NCBI GenBank assembly: GCA_003008705.1
Contig: PDUO01000019.1
Location: 6,318-49,213 of the forward strand
Origin: Pezicula radicicola
Lineage: Eukaryota; Ascomycota; Leotiomycetes; Helotiales; Dermateaceae
DNA length: 42,896 nucleotides
Direction of reading: 5' to 3'
Shown here: in pieces, positions 31,403 to 40,299 of the stretch
Numbering within the stretch: the stretch's first letter is position 1
Layout: every line of letters starts with the position of its first letter
Notes under the pieces: model-generated
The model's input: the letters and a program-made list of their open reading frames with translations, nothing else
Told to the model about the DNA's origin: nothing
The model's database searches: none
Made by a program: the position numbers and the translations under genes

Positions 31403-32173
31403 TCAGGGTTTGAGCCAACCAAAGCCTGGAATGTCACCGATGGCATTGAGAATCATAAAGAGAAGCCCATTACCAAGAGTTTCCTAAAGCATCAATCAAT
31501 AATCAGCAACAGAATCAACTTTAGCCAAATCCAGTAAAGTAAGAAAAGTACTGTACTTACTGCTGAAGCCTTGATTAAAATTGTAGCAACGTATTCAGAG
31601 CCCTCGTTCGTGAAGCCACGGTCCAATAGATGACACTGTAGTGCATATGTGCTGCCCGACGCAGTATAGTACCGAAGTTTCTTCCCATCCAGAGCCAAAT
31701 AGTCCACTGCATCCACGTTGGAAGGATCTCCAAATACAGCTGTTCGATGATTGAATTCGTATATGGTCTTTATCCACTCTATAACCGTAGATTCTGTGGC
31801 AGTACTTGGTGGAAAAACTTTGAAAAAGGGATCGTCTAGAAGGAAAGGGAGTCTGGCGAAACGTTTGTACATCTGTAAAGGATCTGTTGGATGATGATCA
31901 TTCTACAAACACAGTTAGAAAGGTTCTTGACTTTGCACAAGTTGGAACTTGGAGCTGACTTACACAATTTATGATCGGACATGGGTGCTTAAATTTTCCG
32001 TTGCTGAAGTGCCTGTGGTTGAAGCCTTCTGGTCCCGCATTTTTACCTGCTAAAAAGTCTTTCTCCCTCTGAGACAGTTCCGTATCCTCGGGCTCCTCGA
32101 CACGAACGTAACCTGTAAAGTTCGCCCATGATTCTAACAAACTATACTCTCGGAGTACGTCGGCGCCTGACAT
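31403..32173 (-). CDS. Orphan multi-exon gene, unknown function
   Basis: Three exons, 32173-31964, 31902-31561 and 31483-31403, give 210 aa; the introns (61 and 77 nt) have good GTAAGT donors and TAG acceptors, and all joins are phase 0. I do not recognise the family. The protein is mostly soluble-looking: an N-terminal SLLESWANFTGYVRVEEP, HRHFSNGKFKHPCPIINC, MYKRFARLPFLLDDPFFKVF, then TAVFGDPSNVDAVDYLALDG. It ends LFMILNAIGDIPGFGWLKP. Just downstream, in the next frame, lies a hydrophobic frame to 31110 with two possible membrane segments. A phase-1 intron from a GT near 31435 or 31424 to the TTATAG before GCACCGCAC (about 31355) would join it in frame, giving a membrane-anchored form. The gene stands alone in an AT-richer, gene-poor stretch and may be lineage-specific. 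Confidence 0.6.
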
Positions 32174-34520
32174 GACTGTTGGCGAACAATACTGGACCAA
32201 GTTCAGCAATACAAAATCTTGGTATGGTGACTATACGGTCGAGGTGGTGGGCAAAGACAGTTCTTGGCTGGCTCAAACAACTACAACTGGAACTTAGAAT
32301 TGAAGAAGGTCGAGTGTGGCTGAACGTTGTAAAAAGTGTTCATAATCCCGCGCCGTCTTTACTTTTGAGAAAAGTAGATTACTTCGGAACTGCTAAGAAA
32401 CAGATATGAGTCCGAAGAAAGAGCAAAGCATTGCCCTGAACCGCAGAATAAAGTAGCGTACTGTGGAAGACCAGGAAGGGCTTGGAAACTGATAGCAAGT
32501 AACGATTTTCGAGAGATCTAGAGAGAAGACCTTAGGTCGATCTAATGCACACGAGGATCAGAGATGGACAACCGCTTGAAGAAAGCTAGTTGAAGGTCAT
32601 GATTGTTTGGCGGAAGAGAGAGCCGTTCAGTAAACTGCAGCTTTTTAACACATGCCGCCGACTCTCCTTTCAAAAGTGAGTTAGCCTATCTTTTCTTCCA
32701 AATTTTGACAAAGATGAGCATACCAACGTGTTCTTGCAGGTCAGGTTATTGAACGCATGCAAGTCTACTGGTGAACTAGACCTGCGTCGCGTTGCAACCT
32801 GGACGAGTCTGTAGTAAACTCTAGGCAGAAAGGTTTCAGAGCCAATACTCTAGGAATTTCAAGGAGCTTTCGTGCGTGGAATTACTGCGTGAATTATCAA
32901 AGCTTTGATCTACGATTCTATGGTGGAGGAACTTGAGGACGAGTTGCAACGAGAGCACCTGATCTTCCGAGGAAAGAGTTTCCGTCACCACTTCTTGCTA
33001 GATCGAAAGCAAAAGCTTGGAATTGGAGTCCAAGTTCTAATGAAAGTCTATGGAAGTATTGTATAGGGCAATGGTCGGAGAATGAAGGACGGAAGGATTG
33101 TAAGCGAGGAAGAGAAGTTGAGCTGCAGAAGCTGCGCGAGGCGCTAATTCGAATTGCGCCAACAGATCACTATCACACTGCAGTAGTTAAAGGCGTTTAT
33201 TTAAATATTCTTCCCTCATAAATCATTAAGACAGAGTTCCTAGTATACCTCACACATTGCTATTAGATAGCGATGGTACCATATGCCTCTCTTTATGCAA
33301 TATTTCTTTTTACTACTAGTTAAGCGAGAATTTTACCCAAGCCCTAAAAGATGCATGCTATTACTTCTAATATCATAAGTTCTATTGTTGCTTACAGGGT
33401 GTGATGCTGCGTCCCCCAAACGTTTTTGTATTTCCATGGTTGGATATTGGGTAAAAAGTTAAGCGAGATATCTAATTACTCATCGGTGACTTCAACATAA
33501 CCAAGGTTGGCTTCATATACTAGGAACTGCATACAAAGCTAATTCGAGATCAACTATAGAAAGAAATTATGATATAGTCAACTATCACCAAAAGATGGGC
33601 CGGAAGTTTGTAGCTATGCCCAGTGTGTTAATCAAAACAGCATACTTTATCCCACCAATTACGCCCTATGCTTTTACTATGACTTTCATTGTCATGAGAC
33701 TGAAAGAAGGCCCATTAGAAGACTTGCACCTGAGACACAGCTTTGATATGTAGTTGGTTAGTTGTAAGTTTCATGGTTTAGAAATAAGTTTAAGTAACCT
33801 GGAAACGTTTTCCACAGCCGCATGTGGGACTCACCTCACTCGACTTAGTTCTGACTATGTGATAATGTGATCATGAAATCAAAAGCAGTTGATAATTATG
33901 TGGGACGCAGTGGTTAGGGTTGTAAATATGATAGAAATAAAGGAGTACTACGATAGGCAGAATGATGTTACCGCTCATGCTGGTAAATCTTAGATGGGTA
34001 CCTCGTACTGTTCGATAACGAAATGAAGGAAATGGTGTTTGAATGAACCTCTTTGAGGCTGGTCACGCGAGACTTGAAGCCAAAGACTATTTTCGTATTC
34101 AGTCGCTATTGAGACATAGGTCTTGGCTTTGATATTCTTAGAATGATGGAGTACCGTGTTCGGGTCTCCATTGAGAGCTGATAGCAGACTCTTATTCGCG
34201 ATCAGGCTCCGACAGGAAGAATCAGCCTACAATGTATCTTTTTTCATCGACCATCCCGGCATAGAGCATCTCAGATAGTTCCCAATAAGTTAAATATCAA
34301 CCGATCTTAATGATTATCTGAAAACCACCAAATCAAGTGTGCATGGAGAATGACCCTGTGTGAGCTTAAAAGGTACCTTGAGGCAGAGACTTCTAACAAG
34401 ACTACCTCGCCAACTCCGACTACCCGTATAACTGATTATGCTTTCTTTGCAAACCTTTTCCCAGCCTTTATAAATCCCTCAAAGTAGCCCAATACCACAG
34501 TCCCAAGATCACGGTCGAGA
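32174..34520. other. Gene-poor interval
   Basis: About 2.3 kb of moderately AT-rich DNA with short, unremarkable frames. It includes the promoter of the orphan gene (left side) and the 3' flank of the PNPOx-like gene (right side). I recognise no gene, RNA or repeat. Confidence 0.4.
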
Positions 34521-35342
34521 TTAAGCAACCCCATTGACTAGCCCTCCGTGTTGGACTGAATTCGATTCTCCACCTTCGCTCAAACTCCAGTCCCTAACAG
34601 CTCCCTTCCAGTCCGAAACCCGCGCATCCCTAATTTTCACCACAACAACCCTAACCTCCTCTCCTTCAATGAAAGTGCCTCTCCCACCGTCGGGCGCTGC
34701 ATTCCCAAGAGCATCCCATTGATTACCACCATCCTCGCCGTCCCCAAACGTGTTATTCTCCAGATGTATTTCCCGAAAAAATTTCTCCTCATCCGTCCCT
34801 TGGTCTACTAGTCTTGCCTCCCCATTGATTGTAGCGCTGATGCTGCTGAGAGCGCTGGTATTCAGGTTTGCCAACAACGTTGCTAAGCTTGAATTTCGAA
34901 CTTCGGGGGGAGGAGAGCCGGTACGGTCGGTAGACATGCGACGGGCGTTGGTGGTTGGCGGGCGATGAGAGACCCAGTCGTGGACGAGAAGAGAGACGTT
35001 AGGATTAGAGACTAGGTTGTGTGTTTTCTTAGAGGAGGGGTTCGTTGTCATTATAATGGTGGGTGAGGAGGAGTAGGGTGAGCTGGGCACGTAGGTGTAA
35101 TTCATGAGGGCGACATGGGGAAATCGCTCGGTGCACGTTGCAAGGTGGAGCTGGACAACAAGTCAGTAACATGAAGGAGGAGTGAATATCGAGCCTGGAG
35201 CAGCAATATGGAGAGGGGAATGTCATACAAATCGTGCATTCTGTAAACACTGAACTACCTCGTCTGGTAGGGTCTCGGTGACTTGATGATGCGTAGTTGT
35301 TGCAGAAGCCTCCGAGGTGAGAGCTGCTTGGGGTTGTGGCAT
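34521..35342 (-). CDS. Pyridoxamine 5'-phosphate oxidase-like FMN-binding protein
   Basis: Two exons, 35342-35229 and 35150-34521, with a 78-nt intron (GTATGA...CAG), give 247 aa. The first exon ends LPDEVVQCLQNARF and the second begins LHLATCTERFPHVALMNYTY, restoring the split-barrel core of the fungal PNPOx-like family. Further blocks are PTIIMTTNPSSKKTHNL and NVSLLVHDWVSHRPP. Such proteins (for example yeast YLR456W and YPR172W, by family knowledge) have the FMN-binding fold but are not proven PLP-forming oxidases, so the substrate is unknown. The C-terminal half has a Gly/Asp-rich insert (FGDGEDGGNQWD). No targeting signal is seen. Confidence 0.88.
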
Positions 35343-36038
35343 GTTGAACTTTGCGAGTTTGGGCGTAGTATCGCAATAACCTTGAACTACCTGGACATTG
35401 AAGACTGGTGTTGTTATTGTTGTTGTTCTTGGTGGTGGTTGCGAGAGAGGTTAGAGGATATACTTACCTATGGCGGGGCTGCGAAGTGGACGAGCCGAAT
35501 CTCAATGACGGAAGCCGGCGGGGGCTGCGTTCTAAAGATCACGTGGTATCAAATTATTGGATAGTGTACGAGGGGTACAGGGCAGTACTTTACCTCACTA
35601 CTTACGTAGAATAAAGATGAATATATCTGATCACTTTTATGTCACAGAGAAACTGGAAAGCTGTATGTGGAATCCAGACGTTGCCACGTGACTAAACCCG
35701 TCAATAACCTGTAGGTGGTTGAATTCAATAACCGACTTGATTTGGATAACTGGCTTAAGGACTTAGTTGAAATGAATGCTTACCCAAAAAGGATGTTCTT
35801 TTACCTGTGTTAAGTAAGTGACTTGATTTAACCAAGCCAAGTATTTTATGAGCCTACTTTCTGGATAACTTACTTGACGTAAGTATTTGATTTAAAGCTA
35901 GGTATCATTATTTGACCTCGTCATCCACTTCTATCACTGTGCAGTCATTGGCTGCTTAAATTAAATAATTAAACCTTTTTTATATTACTGTACCAAAAAC
36001 AAGTGGCTACTTTTGGCTGCGGTATTACATACTTGACT
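35343..36038. other. Intergenic with dispersed repeat copy
   Basis: Holds the upstream region of the PNPOx-like gene and the 3' flank of the phosphodiesterase. A GTTGTTATTGTTGTTGTTC run lies at 35410-35429. From about 35720 to 35910 lies a copy of the TTACTTGAC/AAGT repeat family described at 11.05-11.3 kb. Confidence 0.45.
35720..35910. repeat. Dispersed AT-rich repeat copy
   Basis: Contains several GACTTGATTT words and TAACTTACTTGAC at 35866-35878. Positions 35866-35899 match 11152-11185 at 29 of 34 bases. Most mismatches are transitions, which would fit mild RIP or ordinary decay. No terminal repeats are clear. Confidence 0.55.
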
Positions 36039-37193
36039 TCAGATATCTAAAAGAGCTTCTACCAGGCCTCCCGGTGTATCGTAGAAATCAAACATGAGAA
36101 TACCGAGACGCTTCCCTGTTTGGTTTCGAAGAAACGGAATCAATTGCTGGTTTACACCACCGAGAGGCGTATATTCAGTCCCGTTGCCAAGGGCCATGAT
36201 CATGGGCGTCTCCACCGGAGTATCGGTATCGTATTCACTGGATGCGAAGGTCCAAAATAAGCTGTCTGGATACTGTGTTGCTGCTTTGATGAGATGTGAA
36301 GTGGTTGCATTGTATTTCCATTGGATGTTGAGTGCAGCACCAGACCCAATGGGAGAATCGAGGCCGTAGTAGTCCTCGATGTATGCAGTCAAATTCTTCT
36401 CCGTGTTGTATACGAGAGAGATGTCCGCATCGTTATCGGTCCAAAGTGCTGGTGACAAATGCAGACCAGGAAGCGCATCTGAATATGAATCTGGGAGTTG
36501 ATCGAGGTCGAAACGACGGAGGAGTGTGATCTTTCCTCTTGCTTCACCCAACGTACCCAGCTCCCCTTGGGTCTGCAAGAAGTATTTTTGAGCAGCAGCT
36601 GATGTTAAAATGCCATATATATTAAGTTGCACGGCCGCATCATTGGTGCCGTAAAGTGTGGTGGATCCTTCGTATTGAAAAGACAGAAGGAGAGTCTCGG
36701 TGGGATGGTCATCAAGCCATTGGTAGAAGCCGAATAGAACATCCTCTACCGTGGCCGTCTCTGACAGTAACGCTTGACTGTGCCAAAAGACAAGGGTTGT
36801 ATTTGTGACGTCGAAGGCAAAACGAAGGTCAAAAACTCGGATGCCAGCGTTGAGCATATCGATCATGGACTTTTGCTGGCACCGAAACAGCTCCGGAGGA
36901 TACATTGGAGACCCATCGAGGTCGGTCACATGTTTCAGCGCATCTTGTGTAGCCTGGGAATAGTTCCACGTCTGCGGATCGTGGGTTCCTGGGAGGTTCA
37001 TATGGACGAGCTTTGTAGAGTCAGGGTACTGCTTCATCCATTCCGCCGTGTTGACCGAGCTCTTCTCGTAAGTGCCGAAGATGGGCGAGGCATCTTCAAG
37101 CACCTTTTGTAGGGTCAGTTCTGGAAGGGAGACGGGGACCGCTAATACGGCGATGGCCCAAGAGGCAACGAGGACAAATGTGGGCACGAGCAT
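36039..37193 (-). CDS. Secreted PI-PLC-like phosphodiesterase
   Basis: Single exon, 384 aa from the ATG at 37193. A signal peptide is clear (MLVPTFVLVASWAIAVLA). The PLC-like TIM-barrel X domain follows, with HMNLPGTHDPQTWN carrying the first catalytic His71, GIRVFDLRFAF (117-127) with the conserved Asp/Arg, and VFWHSQALL with the second catalytic His138. PTETLLLSFQYEG and KITLLRRFDLDQLP are further family blocks. Several N-glycosylation sequons (NYS, NTT, NLT, NAT, NGT, NQT) agree with secretion. Bacterial-type enzymes of this family cut phosphatidylinositol or GPI anchors without Ca2+ (family knowledge); the substrate here is not known. No GPI tail is evident at the C-terminus. Adjacent genes do not suggest a pathway. 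Confidence 0.92.
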   Translation of the reverse strand: MLVPTFVLVASWAIAVLAVPVSLPELTLQKVLEDASPIFGTYEKSSVNTAEWMKQYPDSTKLVHMNLPGTHDPQTWNYSQATQDALKHVTDLDGSPMYPPELFRCQQKSMIDMLNAGIRVFDLRFAFDVTNTTLVFWHSQALLSETATVEDVLFGFYQWLDDHPTETLLLSFQYEGSTTLYGTNDAAVQLNIYGILTSAAAQKYFLQTQGELGTLGEARGKITLLRRFDLDQLPDSYSDALPGLHLSPALWTDNDADISLVYNTEKNLTAYIEDYYGLDSPIGSGAALNIQWKYNATTSHLIKAATQYPDSLFWTFASSEYDTDTPVETPMIMALGNGTEYTPLGGVNQQLIPFLRNQTGKRLGILMFDFYDTPGGLVEALLDI

Positions 37194-38089
37194 GTTCACG
37201 CAATAGCGATAGTAGGAGTAGAGTAAGCTGCCTTAATTCATCAGGGCGGGTGAGCGAGGTATTATATCGTTTCGAGTCGGAAGCTTGTTGCTGTTGTGGT
37301 TGTGGGAAGAGATGGCGTTGCACAGTACCTTAGTACGTACATACAGTGCCTGCGCCTTGGACATGTGCCCGTGCCTGGATGTCGTCCTGGAATTGGATCT
37401 TATACAGTATTGGTTATTTTCATAACCAGTACTTCCTCCCCACTGTACAGTAGTATTGATATTGGCTGGTGTCAATATTTATGTGGTAGGTGGGGTGGGA
37501 ATGCATGCCCAGAACTCAATCATTTAGTGGTCGGGATTAACAGCATGCTCGAAGCAATAAATTATGATAGCCTCAGTAGTACAGTAAGGACCAATAATTA
37601 AGGGAGGTGGCTACTAGAAGTGGGGTATGCTTACATCTCGGTAGGCACATATGGCTTCTCGCTTCTCGCTTCCTGCCTCCTCTATTTCGTAGGTTCCTGC
37701 ATCTACTCTACACACCTGCAAGGTACTGTACAATTGCCTAGACTGCTACTTCCAAGTACTTTTCTAATTACTTTCAAGGACGGCTTAGCAATGGCTACAT
37801 ATAACATTAGCAATGGCGTATCTGAAACTTTATATGAGGTGCTCTGGGAACCACCCAGTTATGATGGCCGGTTATAGCATCAAAGGTCGCATTCGGGATC
37901 TAGTAAGGTCTTCATCCCATAACGAATAAGTAACCTGCTAGTAAAACCAAATCTCAGGAAAACATTCGAACCTCAAAACTTACTCTATGCAAGGGCGTTT
38001 TATGGTGTACAAGCTCTTCAGAGTCCAGACAATTCATAGAACACTGAATTGCTACTACTTACGAGTTATAAAGTTAATAGGCGCCTTAA
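37194..38089. other. Promoter of the phosphodiesterase and approach to RIP block
   Basis: About 0.9 kb containing GTAC/CAGTA words (37438-37452, 37575-37580) and a CTTCTCGCTTC repeat (37653-37672). Composition becomes AT-rich toward 38090. No gene is supported. Confidence 0.4.
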
Positions 38090-40299
38090 AGTTATTTTAT
38101 AAACCCTTGATTATATTAAATATATTAGATATAGTAGAATTATAGAAGGCGGTAAAAATTATAAATAAAGGCTTGATTACTTACCTCTATTAGGTAGAAG
38201 ATAAGTTAGATTTATATATTAAAAGATTAATCCTTAGAATAAGTTTAAATCTATATAAAATAAGACTATTAAGGTATTATATCCTTTATCTAAAAATTAT
38301 ACTATAATAGTCTAGAATAGACCGAACTAAATAGTTAATATAAAGGGATTTATAAGTATTATAACTACTAGAAATAAAAATATATAATAATAATATATAA
38401 TTATAAATTAATATACTCTTTTAGACTTTATATAAAAAGACTATAAGAAGAAGAGATATAAGATAATTTAAATAAGAGATTTTAAAATAATTTTAATATA
38501 AAAAATAAAAGTATATAATAAAATTAATATAAAATTAATAATAATTTAATAAATTTTAAATTTTTTTTTTAATTTAATTAAAATTATAAGAAAATAATAA
38601 TAATTAAATTTAAAAAATACTATTACTAAATTAAATTAAATATTATATATTTATTAAACTTAGTTAATAAATAAAATTAAAATACTTTTAAATTAAAAAA
38701 AACTTAATTAGTTTATTAACTAGTATTTCTATTATAAAGATCTATTTTATATAAATATAATCTTTTTAAACTTTCTAATATAACTATATATAATAGATAT
38801 TAATATATTTAAGTTTAGTTTTAAACTTTAAAGTATTAGATTAAAAAAGTTAAAAAGTTTAAAAGTTATTATAAAATAATATTAAAGTATTAAAGAGTTT
38901 AAAACTAATAGTTTTAAAAAATTATATCTATTAAAAAAGCTTATATATAACTAGAGATAAAGTTATAAATTTAACTTTAGTACTAGATATTATTATTAAC
39001 TTTTAAAGTATTACTTTCTAATAAATTAAGTCTTTAAATAACTTTTTAAAAAAGTTTTATAAGTTATATTATATTAATTTATTATTTATAAATACTATAT
39101 TATTAAATAAGTTAAATACTATTATTATTAACTTTAGTTTCTTATTATTAAAGAGAATAACCTAGTATTATATATACTATAAGTATTCTAAGAGTTAATT
39201 AATTACTTTTATATAAAGATTAGAGAGATTAATAAAAAAATAAAAGAGTTTTAAAACTAAGTATATAATATCTAGTTATATTTTAGTAGTACTAAAATTA
39301 TTACTTTTAACTTTTTATTAATATTTATAAATAATTTTAAATAAGGTTTTATTATTATTAAAAGAATAATTATAAATAAAAATAAGAGTTATTAATACTT
39401 TTTCTAAAGTATTTATATTAAATTTTATTACTAGTTTCTTATAGTAGATATCTTAAACTAACTAGAGTTTCTTTTTAGATTTATTATATATAACTTTAAT
39501 CTTAATAAAATAATTAATATCTCTAAGTTTATATATATTAAATTTATTTAAGAGTTTTAATTTAAGTTCTTATACTTTAATTTAATTATACTTATAGTAT
39601 ATAAATAAAATATTATTTATATAAAAGAAGATATTAATCTATTTATTTATAAATAGATAACTAATACTAAGAACTTAATAAACTTTAAGTTCTTTAAGTA
39701 TATTAATAAGAAGATAATACTAATAGTAAAGAGAGGTCTTAAGTTTATATAAATATTATAAATATAATAAGACTCTTAGTCTAAGACTTAGTTATAAACT
39801 CTAAAAGGACTTAGTATAAAGAACTAAGTAATATATAAGATAAGGAGATTATATAATAAGTATTATATAATAAGAACTAGTAGATTAGTTAGATTAGTTA
39901 AATTAGTTATAAAAAGTACTAATCTAAGGGATCTTAATAATCTATATTTATAAAGGTTTTATATAAGTAGATAATTATTCTCTCTTAGATAAAAGCTTTA
40001 TACTTAACTTAAATATAATATCTTAACTTATACTTAGTAACTTAATAATATTATTTATATCTTAATTTAATAATAATACTTTTACTTTAACCTTAAAAAT
40101 CTAATATTACCTCTTTTAATTATTACTAAGACTAAGAGACCTTCTTATATTATACTTTAAATACTAACCTATAAGGTACTAGTATATATATTAAGTTAAG
40201 TAATAATATTTATAATTAGTAGTATTTTATATATTACTCCTTAGATAATAATAACCTTAGTAAAAGAAATTAATAAGAATTTAAAGTATAAAACTATTA
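38090..40299. repeat. RIP-saturated AT-rich DNA upstream of the Gypsy Gag
   Basis: Almost pure A/T with near-total loss of CpA, TpG and CpG from about 38330 onward; stop codons crowd every frame. It could hold the 5' LTR and leader of the Gypsy element to the right, but at 2.2 kb it is long for that and may include another destroyed element. Ancestral LTR ends (TG...CA) would have been changed by RIP, so I cannot place them. Confidence 0.8.

Noticed and set aside
1128..37193. A biosynthetic gene cluster around the dehydrogenase or phosphodiesterase
   Set aside because: No backbone synthase, transporter or cluster regulator is present. The neighbours are housekeeping genes.
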